From contig JAMWFC010000020.1 of the NCBI GenBank assembly GCA_027475525.1, positions 372,001 to 436,000 of the forward strand: DNA of 64,000 nucleotides, written 5' to 3'. Positions 10,546 to 20,699 of this stretch are shown one piece after another. Each line of letters starts with the position of its first letter. Position 1 is the first letter of the stretch. A program made the position numbers and the translations under genes. The DNA comes from Macrolepiota albuminosa (lineage: Eukaryota > Basidiomycota > Agaricomycetes > Agaricales > Agaricaceae). The notes below the pieces were generated by a model that made no database searches, had not been told where the DNA came from, and saw nothing but the letters and a program-made list of their open reading frames with translations.

Positions 10546-11400
10546 AATGCCATGATGGGTGTCGTCAGCAGATGCATGTGCATGGTACTAGCCCCGATGT
10601 ATCTGGTGACCAGAGATTTTTTTAGTGTTGAAATTGTCAATATCCAACATTTATTGGCAGTAAGTGATGTTTACTATATTCTAAGTCTACTGACTTGGCT
10701 GACAGAAGTGTCTTGGCAAGTATATACATTAATCATATGGTAATGTCAAGGTGTGTAGCTATGCAAATATATGTAATGCGGATAATAACAAGTAATGAAA
10801 AAGTTGGAGATGCAGGGTCAAGAGTAGAAAAATAAAGATAGTATACAAAAAAGGAAAGACAGACATATAATGAGAGTATGTTCAGAATCTTTGACCCGGT
10901 TTGTTGGAATAGGTTACTGACAGTCGTTCTAACCTGGCTTGCTGGTGGTAAAAATAGAATTCATCATCATCATATACTGATAGATTTCTACTCACTCTGT
11001 GTTAGCATATTTGATGAAAACAACCATCTCATCTTGAGACTATATCTACTCACTCACGTGTTGATAACCTACTTTTTTCTGTGTCTTTGTGGTATATACT
11101 ATGGACATTACAGCTATCTATAATTTGGTTGATTATTTTGATCCTTAATTGTTGTTGGACCTGATCTGACAGGTACGAGGACTAACGAGTAATAATTAAA
11201 CCTCAGAGTTAATCTCAGATGAGAGAGAACAACTTTTCATACCTAACAAGTAATAATTACTACAGGATAATAGTTAGACAAGTATTGCTGAATAGACTAA
11301 CAGTGTACTTACAACCTCAGAGTTAATCCCAGATGAGAGAGAACAACTGAGGTTGTAATACACTTTGATGTGTGTGTATAATTGCAATCATGTGACTTGT
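10546..11400. other. AT-rich non-coding stretch with a short inverted repeat
   Basis: No convincing gene. A perfect 10-bp inverted repeat ACAACCTCAG…CTGAGGTTGT with a ~27-bp spacer lies at about 11310-11357. Part of the same sequence (CTCAGAGTTAATCTCAGATG) is repeated at about 11200-11235. This could be LTR-related structure bordering chromovirus copy A, whose 3' LTR I could not identify. Confidence 0.35.
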
Positions 11401-11641
11401 ACACTGCTGACCCCCAGGCTACTATAGTCAACACAACCCCATCAACAAGTTACTGGGCAGGTGCTAATTTCATTCTCAGTGGGGTGGTTGACCCCTTGAC
11501 AGCAGATGAATCTACCAACATAGGCTTAGTAAGTGCAACATTAATTGCTGAGACAATGGTTGGTAGTGTACCATGCACCAACATGTGTTTTAGGAGGTTG
11601 ATCTGATTAGGGTCCATGCCGATGAGATAGTAGAGGCCATT

Positions 11642-12139
11642 TGTCAGGGGACTCCTCATTCCTTCCTTCCTTCACTTCTTATCTCTTCACTCTTCTTTCA
11701 TTCATTTTCTTATTTCTTCTGACATTATTTCATTTCACTGTTTCTATTCTTTCAACACTATCTGTTAGTACTATTGTCAGCCCTTGAGGTGCTCTGGTTC
11801 TTTAGCTACCATTCAGACAAGTGTGGGCCCCTCAGTACCACTTCCAGACTGCTTACATAAGCCATAGTTTGCCAGAGTTTGCCTCTTAATTGTGCAATTG
11901 TTTGTGTAGGCAATTTTTGAGTTTGTAAGGTTTTATTGTACTGTACAGTTGTTTCCCATGCTTCAGAGGCCCCAGAAGCATCCAACATGGCATAGAGAAT
12001 CTCTAGACTTGTTCTCTTTGGATCTCCCTCTGCCAGGTGAGTAGTTATCATGATATTGTCAGTATATATTCTAATACACTTTGGATCTCTCTCTGCCAGC
12101 TATGTGACTGAGCTACAGCCTCTAGAGGTTGCCCTTACA
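11642..12139 (-). repeat. Solo LTR with exact 5-bp TSD (CCATT)
   Basis: On the plus strand it reads TGTCAGGGGACTCC … GTTGCCCTTACA, 498 bp, flanked by CCATT at 11637-11641 and 12140-12144. It is inserted inside the C-terminal part of ORF3 copy A. It belongs to the same LTR family as 6011-6586, 56960-57478 and 59257-60001. Recombination between two LTRs, leaving one, is the usual origin. Confidence 0.9.
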
Positions 12140-12603
12140 CCATTGGCCTCAGGGTTTTTCAGAAGAGTACTCTCCTTATCATGCTTGAACATAAGACAAT
12201 GATAATCATCTTTGGTCATTTTCTGCCATCTATCTCATTGTGAAACTGCAGGAGGGGTGCTATATTTGGCAAGGTGCTCCATATGCTTGTCATCAATCTG
12301 TTTGAAGATGTCTATAAACATCATTGGAGCATGGAACTGCTGTTCTAGGAAGACCACACCATAGGTATATATATGATCCACCCAGTCTGGCAAGATCAAG
12401 AAGTTACGTGCCTGCTCATCTGGCACATGAACTTGTTGGATTTTGAGCTGAGCCCCATGTTGGGGCTCAAAGGGTTGCTCAGGAAACATGGTATTATAAG
12501 AGGCAATTGCCTCACAGTACAGTCCTGGATGGGCCATGACAAGAGTCATGTGCCAAACAATCACAGGTTTGGCTGCGCTATTTGCACAGAAAGCTTGACA
12601 CAA

Positions 12604-13439
12604 TGTAGTACTTGGTTGCAAGTATTACTGATAGTTCTGGGGCTTACTAGTGTAGAGTATGACCTTCAGTTCACACTGACTGATTGACACAATTGATGTA
12701 TTGATATTTTGAGTTGCAAATTCTAATCTTCTGGAATGCAGAGGTTTCTCAACAAATTCCAGCCTAAGCAATTCACTCTCTTGGAATCACTGAGTATTTG
12801 CCTATCAATTGCCTGTCTATTCTCTACTAAACTTGGGCTATTTATACTGGTTTTCTGGTGCACAGACCACTATCTACACCTGACTCTTTGTTGTAAACTC
12901 CTCAGCCTCCAGAACATATTTGATAGTCCAATTTCCATTTTGGAAGGCCTGTTTTGGTGCCACCAGTTCCACCATTCCTCTGGATGTTTCTGATTGCCAC
13001 TTCCCCATTCGCTTCAGCTCCATTTAGCATGATCCCATTCATAGATCCTTCTTTTCCTCTTTTAGCTCTTTCCTGCATTCCATGCTTCTTTTGACATCCC
13101 TCCATGCTTCTCTTTCTTTCCCCTTTTAGTCATGGCAAATCAGGCATTGTTAGATCTGATTTTGATCTAGATCATCACAAATTGATCTCATTTTGTCACT
13201 TCTGCCAGCTCCCATGCTTCCCCTCCCCATTACAATGGTTGGACTGTTACTGAGTTGATAGTTTGAGCTGGTCCTTGCCTATTGTTCTGTACTTTTCTGT
13301 CTATTTGTTGGGGTGTTTTTGGAGGTATAAATTATTGAGACTGCTACCAGGAGGCTTACAGTTTTCAGCCTATAATTAGATGTTTATTTTGACTTCTGGT
13401 GCATGGTGTATACCTGACTGCTGGTACAGCATTGTATCA
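12604..13439. repeat. LTR-like insertion (~836 bp) in ORF3 copy A
   Basis: Copies B and C of ORF3 have no sequence here: the reading jumps from YHMHW…FGFAL (about 13450) to CQAFCAN (about 12600). The insert starts TGTAGTACTTGG and ends TTGTATCA, with ACAA on both sides (12600-12603 and 13440-13443; ACAAT if the start is shifted by one). TG…CA ends and a 4-5-bp duplication fit a solo LTR. No second copy in the window confirms it. Confidence 0.55.
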
Positions 13440-15689
13440 ACAATGCAAACCCAAAGAAGGTTTGCCAGTGCATGTGGTATGTGTAATCAACCACAATGCC
13501 CTAATAAGTATTCTCCAGTCCAGAATGACCAAAGACCAGTGCATATTGCCCAAGCTGGTCTAAGTTAAATAGTGTGGCTGGATCTGGTGCATGCATTATG
13601 CACAGCATGGTGGACCCATCTTCTTTCATGTGCAGAAAGCACTCCGGAATGTGTTGTTGCTTAATGAGAGCAAGGTCATCAGGACCCTGCATTGGGTTGA
13701 TGAGATCCTGGTACTGTGGCTCCATCATCAGGAGCCACATGGTTCAGTCATGCAGAGCCTTTACTGTTTGCTGGAAAAACATTTGAAGCTTGGTGATCAA
13801 CATATACACAACAATTCTGTTGTAACAAGAGACTTGTACATTCATATAATATTTGTACAGCCTAACCAGCTCTAAAGGAGTGCAGGGAAGATTGTGTAGA
13901 GTGTGCTTATACACAATTGTGCCAGAGATGTGGGCACGCTGTTCAGAGGCAAACTCATATAACACTGCTCTATTGGCATCAGCTCCCATCAGCACCATGT
14001 TTGTAAGATATGAATAGTAGGTGCAGTGGCTGAGTGCTCCTCTAAAGCATGAGTTCATCTGCTCAATATCAAGTGGACCCCATACTTTCACTCCCAAACC
14101 ATTGGGGATTCTCTCCAAGAAATCATCCTCAGCCCTATATCAAAGGGTCTGTAGCTCTTTGGTGTGGTTTGCCTTCTTTTTTGCAATGCACTTATTGTGC
14201 AATACTCATTGGAATTGGTCAGTGGCCAATTCCCCTTCTTCTTCCTTCTTTTTCTGCTCCAAGCTTGACTCTCCATAGTCATTCTCATCAGATAGGGAGA
14301 CAACTTTCACTTTGCCTTTTCCAGGCAAGGGCTTATTTCTCTTGGTCACTACCAGACCATTATATTGCACTGGTGTGCACAGGTCTGAGGTCAACACGAC
14401 TACAGGATACTGTGCCAGTGGTGCCAGCATTGAGATGGGCAACATGAACAACATTTGAGCTTCTCCAGCTTGTTTGGAGATGCCAGCCAGAAAGGCTATC
14501 ACCTCCAGCTTAGAAGCATCAAGTGGCAGTTTATGGCCACGACACTGACAAGATAGCCCCAGTTTGTCCAGGACAGACAATGTAGATGGTGGCTGAGCCA
14601 CTGGAGGTGCAAATGCATTTTGCACCAGAGTTCTCCCTCCAGGCTCAGGATGAGAGATATTCTGAATAGGTGCCCTTGGTGCCACAGTAACAGGTTTGAA
14701 CCCCATAGGTGGAATCCAAGATGGTATAGTTATCTGCTGACTCAGGGACAGCTCAGCCAAAGGCTCACTAACTGTAGCCAGTGACTCTGACAAGGCCTGA
14801 GGGGCCACAGCAGATAACCACAACAATGAACCAATAGACTGAGCAGGCTGCTCAGAGCATGCAGACCATGCTGCCATTGGCATCCTTGTCTGTAGAGGCT
14901 CAACCAGTCAAACAGGCTGATATCTAGCCCTCTTGACCTTGATGGTCAGTTCCTCAAAAGTTGAAACTTTGCACTTAGAAGCATGGTCAATCTGCTCTAG
15001 CACTGATACACACTGCCTCCTCATCAGCTCAATCTGGTCAAGCAACTCCTCAATCACAACTACTGCCAAACCATCCTGCAGAAAGAATGCAGTAGCAGGG
15101 ACCAGCTGTTCTGCTGCTTCCAGTTGGCAAAGGAGTACATCTGGCACTGCTAATTTCTGTGCTTGTGGTGCAGATTCCACATATGGTTTAGCCATGGGCC
15201 AATGCACCCATGGCATGGACAGTAGTCCTGTCACTGCACACACATATATTGGTACCAATGCTAGTAGACGCAATAGTAGAACCTGGTAATAGTGCTCTTA
15301 GGTGCTGTCTTCTGGATGCTTATAGCACCCCTCATTGTCTACCTCCATCTCTTGCAAATGGAGAGGCATCTGATAAGGGAGTGGCTTCTTGCAGCCTGGG
15401 TAGGCCATGCCTGCTGTCTTATACTGGCTGACTGCTGGGTGCAGCAGCTGCCTCTGATAGTCTGGTTAGTAAGGATAATTTTGTATATTAGAGAGTCTCT
15501 CTCCTCTATCAGAGCCTTGTAGGCTCTGATCACTTTTATGAGGCTGCCCCCAATAAGCCATTGCACAGAACACATCAGCTATACATGTATTGAGACTTAG
15601 GAGAAAGAAAAGAAAAAAAATCTCCTAACTCTGCCAGTGGTGTAAACAACCACAAACATTGGCCACTTAGCCACTAACTGGCTATCAAA

Positions 15690-15863
15690 GTAGACTTTAT
15701 CCATATTTAACCACCTCACATGCTCTGTGCACATTGCATGCCCTGCAGTTCTAGGTACTGGTTCAGCGCTGCAAGATCTTTGCAGCTTACCAGAGGCTTC
15801 CAGATGGTATCACCTAAGCTCCATCTCACTTCAAATTCAAGCGCTGCAAGATCTTTGCAGCTT
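15690..15863 (-). pseudogene. Chromodomain region of copy A, left part (before KDZ insertion)
   Basis: The sequence around 15720-15840 matches copy B at about 50600-50760 (end of the chromodomain coding region, including the GCTGCAA.ATC.TTGCAG and GGTATCACCTAAGCTCCA stretches). It ends at 15863 with the TGCAGCTT target duplication of the KDZ element. The block from about 15765 is tandemly duplicated (period 75 bp). The remainder of the chromodomain continues at 30167. Confidence 0.65.
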
Positions 15864-16489
15864 CACATACAGACATCACAATGGTACATGTCATATGTTG
15901 TATAGGAGCTTGCTTTGTGCTGTACCATACATGTCTAGCAGAGTCCGCTACACTGGAGTGGAGCAGTGCCCACAGTGCCATATAGAATGCAGAGCCGTGG
16001 ACATGTCACAATGTGCTGTATGACATGGTCCAGTGGATCAATAAAAGGCAGGCACATACATGTCTATGCAGGCCCAGCGGATGCCAGCAGACACTAGTGG
16101 ACATCAATGTGCATTAGCAGCTGCCAGCAGGCATCAGCCCATGAGTGAAAACCTCCTTTATTGGCAGACATTATGGCATGAATAAACTCTCCTTGAAGTT
16201 TTCCACTTCCCTCCCCTCTCCCTTCCTCCCCGCAATAACTTGAGGCTGTGCGCCTCCCCTTCCTTCCTTTTCCCATCCCTGACGCCAGTGTACATCCACA
16301 AAAGGGCCCTGCAGACCTATGCAGGCCTACGTAAGCCACCAGCAGACATCCACACAGACATACATTGACAGACTCAAACCTACGCAGGCCCACACAGGCC
16401 TGCACAGGGCATCAGCAGACATCCACAGAGGCCTATGCAGGTCCACAGGAGCTGGTTGGACCAAAAAAAAAAAAGGTAACTCTGATCTC

Positions 16490-16582
16490 CTTATGCCTGT
16501 GGGGAGAAATTGAACCTCCAGCCTTGAGGAAGCCTCCAGCAATGGAACACACATTTAACTGTTGCACCACAGGTCCGTTACT
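16490..16582 (-). repeat. tRNA-like unit in left TIR
   Basis: The minus strand reads GGACCTGTGGTGCAACAG… and corresponds to the better-preserved unit at 29462-29548 in the right TIR. The B-box region is altered here. See that entry. Confidence 0.5.
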
Positions 16583-16817
16583 AATGGATAGATTGAAAGG
16601 TTGGATAACACAATGAATGGACACCCACCTACGTTTCTGCAGGTCCCCATATGGATTTTTTGAGGTGGAAGGAGGGTGGTATACCTCCTAAAAAAGTTTT
16701 TGTGGCTTGAAAGGGGCATTGGCATCATCAGCCATCAGCTGGCATCTATCGGAGTTTGTTGGCAGCCATTGTGATCTGCTGGCATCCATTGGCATCCATC
16801 ACCATCTGTCATATATT

Positions 16818-16975
16818 TATCGGCATCTGCTGGATATCTGCTGATATCCATCGGCATCTGCTAGATATCTGCTGGTATTCATCGGCATCTGCTGGATATC
16901 CGCTGGTATTCATCGGCATCTGCTGGATATCCGCTGGTATCTATCGGCATCCACCAGATATCTGCTGGTATCCAA
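16818..16975 (+). repeat. 31-bp minisatellite, about five copies
   Basis: Near-identical units of the form ATCGGCATCTGCTGGATATC plus a GCTGGTATTC-like tail repeat head to tail with a period of about 31 bp. The array is present in the left KDZ TIR, while the right TIR has only diverged single units near 29180-29260. The two TIRs have therefore diverged by array expansion or loss since insertion. Confidence 0.75.
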
Positions 16976-17394
16976 TCCACTGGTATCCGTTGGCAACCTC
17001 CAGCATTGTCTGGCATTGTCTGGCATCACCCAGCATCAGAGTGAGAGAGAAGAAAATGGGGTGCGTGGGCGTCTGCCGCATGGGGTGGCATCTTGGAGAG
17101 CATGGGGGGTGGCAGAAGAGGGATAGGGGTGGGGAGAAAGAGAGGGAAGGGGGAAGGAAAGGAGTATGGGTGTCTGCTGGTACACTAGCAGACATAGCAG
17201 ACATTGGATGTCAGATCAGAGGAGAGGAGGGAAGCAGAGTGCATGTGGTGGACAGAGGTGGCGTATGAGGTAGTGTAGGGAGTGGAGAGGATAGCACTGG
17301 GGAGAAAGAGGGGAAAGGGCAGAAGAGAGTGCGTGAGTGTCTGCTGTCTGCTGGCATGCCAGCAGATGGTAGCTGACATCAGTGGTGCAACCAG

Positions 17395-18270
17395 TCCCAG
17401 TGGTTCAGTGGAATATTTGTTTATTGATATTCAATATTGTGTACAGTAGCTGACATCAGTGGTGCAACCAGTCCCAGTGGTTCAGTGGAATATTTGTTTA
17501 TTGATATTCAATATTGTGTACAGTGGTGTGTTCTACTCCCCCTACTCCACCTTAACAGGGTCTAATGGTGTGTTTTTATATAGGTGCATTTTTGCTCTAC
17601 ATGTACATCATACTGACCTGTAGTAAGTGCCTGTGGCAGTTGATCCAACCCTACTCAATATTCAGTATTGTGTGAAGTGGCAGGTTCAACTCCCCTAGTC
17701 CATCTTAATGACGTATAATAGTGTCTTTTTATACTGCTGTATTTTTGCACTACATGTACACTGTACTGATTTTTGGTAAGGACCTGTGGTCCAATGGAAT
17801 ATTGATACATTGATATTTCATATTGTGCACAAGAGGTGAATTTAAATCCTGCTAGTGCACATTAGACAAGACTCAACTTTATTTTACTAATTGTTATTTA
17901 CTACACAGTATGATAAATAAAGTAAGGTTGTAATTTTATTTACAATGTCCTGTAGTCTAGCAGAATATTGTCAGTCTATATTCCTTCTAGTGCACAATTC
18001 AAGGGTTCAAGTCCCCCTTGTATAATTGTTGAATAGTGTGTAGTTTTTTGCATTCATGAGAGTGGCATAATAGAACAAAACAACGGGACAGTTAATCTTA
18101 GTAGACCTGAGTCCTGTTCAAACTAATTGAAATGTTTGTAGTACAGTGCTGTAGCCTAGTATACAATACTAGAGCGATATTTATGTATAATCCACAGAAT
18201 GTCCTGTAGTCTAGCAGAATATTGTTAGTTTATGTTCCTTCTAGTGCACAACTGGAGGTAACAGATCAAA
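17395..18270 (+). repeat. Array of tRNA-Gly-like units, left subterminal region of KDZ element
   Basis: Units with tRNA-like 5' halves and T-arm-like 3' halves begin near 17395 (repeated by the 77-bp duplication near 17472), 17630, 17783, 17944 and 18196. Typical A-box-like starts are CAGTGGTTCAGTGGAAT and TGTAGTCTAGCAGAAT. B-box-like ends are GGCAGGTTCAACTCC near 17690 and GGGTTCAAGTCCCCC near 18001-18016. Known tRNA-Gly genes start GCxxxGGTGGTTCAGTGG and carry GGTTCGANTCC. The anticodon arms are degenerate, so these are not functional tRNA genes. They look like SINE-type heads or captured Pol III promoters. Confidence 0.65.
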
Positions 18271-18369
18271 CAGATTTATAATGGATTTGTCAGCGGCACA
18301 ACAGGACAGTTAATCTTGACAAAAAATAACCAACAGAAAAGCCAAGAATTATAGTAACTAAGGATTAAA

Positions 18370-19950
18370 TTACTTATCTGATGTGTATTCCTCCTCTTCA
18401 TTAGATTCATGTAATGCATCTGAATAGAACAAATCCTCATCAAGCAGGTAGTCTGCTGTCAAAAATGCAAAGTCATCTGGTGTATATGGCCCCTGAGGTC
18501 TGGTAAGTGTGATGTCTTCATAGTTTGCTATCAGGCATGATGATGAAGATGGTGAGGGTGACTCTGACATATCAACAGACACATCATCAGTACAACCAGC
18601 TTAATTGAAAGGGCCAATGGGCCTACATCGACCATGTTTTGCTCTAGCACAAAATTCTTGTTCTGTTGAAATAAATTAACTATGATTACCGGTGCCAAAT
18701 TATACTTACGTTGTTGATACAATTTGTTAATTCTTCTCTGATCTTCATGTCAAGTCATACATGTCTCATATTCCTCCCACTCCTGGACATTGTTACCAGT
18801 AGGTAGTGTTGGAGAAGGAGATTGTTGGAAGGGAGAAGACTGGGATTGAAGAGCCATTACATCAAAAAGCGGTGGAAGATTTTCTTCGTCATTGGCTGCC
18901 ATGCCTCCATCTGTCTCTTCTGCCATTACAAGAAATAGCGGCAGAAGGTTTTCTTCATCCTTGGTTGCCATACATCCACTGCTCCAGACTTCTGTTTGTC
19001 TGCTGTCACCGGCCACCATGGTCTCCATTGCTCCTTCACCAACAATGAATAGAGGTGGCAAAAAATCGTTGTCCATCTCCTCTTCCGCAGAAATGAACAA
19101 AGGGGGCAAATCATTGTCTTTGGTCTCCTCTTCTGCAGGAATGAACAAAGGAGGCAAAGAATCCTTTTCCATCTCCTTTTCTGCAGGAATAAACAAAGGT
19201 GGCAAAGATTTGTCTTCCGTCTTGTCTTCTGCAGGAATGAACAAAGGCAAAAATTTGTCTTCCATCTCGTCATCCACCACAATAAACAAAGAAGGGATAC
19301 CCTCTAAGTCAGGGTCACTAATGGATGAATTAGGGATATCCACCTGGTTGTCATCAATTTCCCCCAGCTCCATGAATGTCCAGCGAATATGAGCTGCTGG
19401 GGCGGAAGGAAGTTGAGATGCTGGTTGAACCACAATGCGAGAGTGTTCCATTGTAGGGCCATACACCAGTCCAGGTTTACTCTAACTGTAGAGGTGGTGG
19501 AATAGATGTTGTGCATTTGAGAGTTTGATATACGTCAAGGATGGCCATTGGGGAGAGTTGACATCAGGGAGAGTGGTAAGATGAGCCATGGAGAGGCAGT
19601 CTTGAGGATCAGGCTGCTCACCATCAATACTGTTGGTATGGGACTTGATGCCTGTCAATTGGCCTATCCAAGCAAGATTCACAGACCTGGCAACAGAACT
19701 GACAACAGAAGCAGCAATGGACTTGCTGCCAGCAAACAGGCAGATCATATCATTGGCCGTTGTGTTGGCACATGTTCTGTCCTATCCAGCAACCGCCACT
19801 TGTCTAGAAGCATCTGCTGGTGGCCCCTGGCAGATCCACTACTTGCAAACACACGGAGCAAATTGTCTGATGCTGGAACAGACACCAATCCATCGGATGG
19901 CAATGTCATGGGTGGCTGGCAGTTGCATGCCAAGAAGCTTTCAAGAGAGT
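18370..19950 (-). CDS. KDZ cargo gene: acidic protein with LPPLFIPAEEE repeats
   Basis: A minus-strand coding region in several exons or frames (about 19933-19745, 19748-19482, 19466-18750, 18722-18370). The central block holds about seven or eight imperfect repeats of 18-22 residues built on the core D-x-LPPLFIPAEEEM, rich in Asp/Glu and aliphatic residues. After it come QEWEEYETC, an RRINKLYQQRKYNLAP segment, and a Ser/acidic tail ending EEEEYTSDK at 18370. The QEWEEY…YQQRK part recalls the N-terminal linker of CxC2-type KDZ transposases, a recollection that was not computed. It is downstream of and co-oriented with the transposase, so it could be a second transposition protein or a displaced exon set. 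No catalytic motif is seen. Exon limits and start are not resolved. Plus-strand open frames over 19548-20061 are judged shadows. Confidence 0.5.
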
Positions 19951-20339
19951 GGAAGCCTTGCTGATGTACAAGAAAGCAATGCTCCAGTGTTTCATTGCTT
20001 AAGACCTGAACATCCTCTCAGCCAATATGGTTCCACCAATTACAGCTATACAGATTCCTGATAAGACCTTGATGGCCATCAACAAATTCCAGGATCTCTG
20101 TGGGCAAAGTTTGCTGATTTTAAAGAGTGAAAAATCAGCTCATGCTTTTGATAATGTCTGAGACATTGCAGACCACATTATTCAGTGATGCAGCCCCCAG
20201 ATATGACAATACAAGCTCATGCTTTTGATAATGTCTGAGACATTGCAGACCACATTATTCAGTGATGCAGCCCCCAGATATGACAATACAAAGTTCTATG
20301 GCCTACATTCAGATCATAATATATTTACACATTTTGAAG

Positions 20340-20528
20340 TTATCTTACCAACTCCTTGTCTAGATGCTGGATAATCCATGCCTCTTCTGCTTCAAGACTT
20401 GGCACAAGATTGCCAAATATGGAAAGTGCTGCAATGAGACGCAACTTGATGTAGTCAACAACCTTTTGCAAATTTTCTAGTACAGTAGCTTGGGACATGA
20501 CATTGTGTGGTACAGAGATAGATGCCAT
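20340..20528 (-). pseudogene. Short helical ORF, possible exon of a KDZ cargo gene
   Basis: A 62-codon minus-strand open frame begins MASISVPHNVMSQATVLENL and stays helical to the end. It sits between the transposase C-terminus (about 20700) and the repeat-protein gene. A 77-bp duplication at 20137-20290 lies just downstream and would break any continuing frame. It is probably an exon of the neighbouring gene, but not assignable to a family. Confidence 0.3.
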
Positions 20529-20699
20529 TGCACTGTTGCTTGTAGAAGCAGATACTGCTATGTATTAGATTTTTGTGCCTTGTAAACAAAAGTGATTTTC
20601 AACAATTCCATTGCATGTGACTGTCACAAATCTATTCTGATCATCTGCTGATGGCAGCAAGCTGCATCCATCAGTTCAATCCATCTCTGCATCCACAAA

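Larger units (their letters stand above)
11400..15575 (-). pseudogene. Extra 3' ORF of chromovirus copy A (ORF3), interrupted
   Basis: Starts at an ATG at 15575 (MCSVQWLIGG) and reads leftward through blocks at 15273-14908, 14883-14206, 14118-13460, 12600-12140 and 11641-11450. Recognisable pieces shared with copy B are LLDQIELMRRQ, the Lys/Arg stretch KVKRARYQP, CQCRGHKLPLDASKLEVIAF, an acidic tail (SLSDENDYGESS), LGVKVWGPLDIEQMNSCFRG, AKPVIVWHMTLVMAHPGLYC and YYLIGMDPNQINLL. It is not Gag, Pol or an obvious Env: I see no signal peptide, transmembrane pair or catalytic motif. The position after the integrase is where env or accessory ORFs sit in other LTR elements. It is broken by stops, a ~836-bp LTR-like insert and a solo LTR. 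Function unknown. Confidence 0.6.
15864..17652 (+). repeat. Left terminal inverted repeat of KDZ element
   Basis: Pairs with 28592-30166 in inverted orientation, for example GGAGCTTGCTTTGTGC near 15905 against its complement near 30110-30125, and the poly-A/tRNA-like block near 16460-16580 against 29460-29580. Internally it holds a 31-bp tandem array (about 16818-16975) that is not expanded in the right TIR, and a 77-bp tandem duplication (17371/17448) that is single-copy in the right TIR. Many CAGCAGAC/TCTGCTGG-type short repeats give shadow ORFs on both strands; none is called. Confidence 0.88.

Noticed and set aside
17180..17340. Purine-rich G/A stretches as coding or regulatory sequence
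   Set aside because: They are part of the KDZ TIR, present inverted near 28850-29060, and carry no coding potential.
16094..17379. Open frames of 60-170 codons in the left KDZ TIR
   Set aside because: Low-complexity products of short tandem repeats. Their counterparts in the right TIR are not conserved as reading frames.
18806..19392. Plus-strand frames with SISSSAEMNKGGK repeats
   Set aside because: Mirror image of the minus-strand LPPLFIPAEEE repeats. The minus strand has neighbours and exons that continue it.
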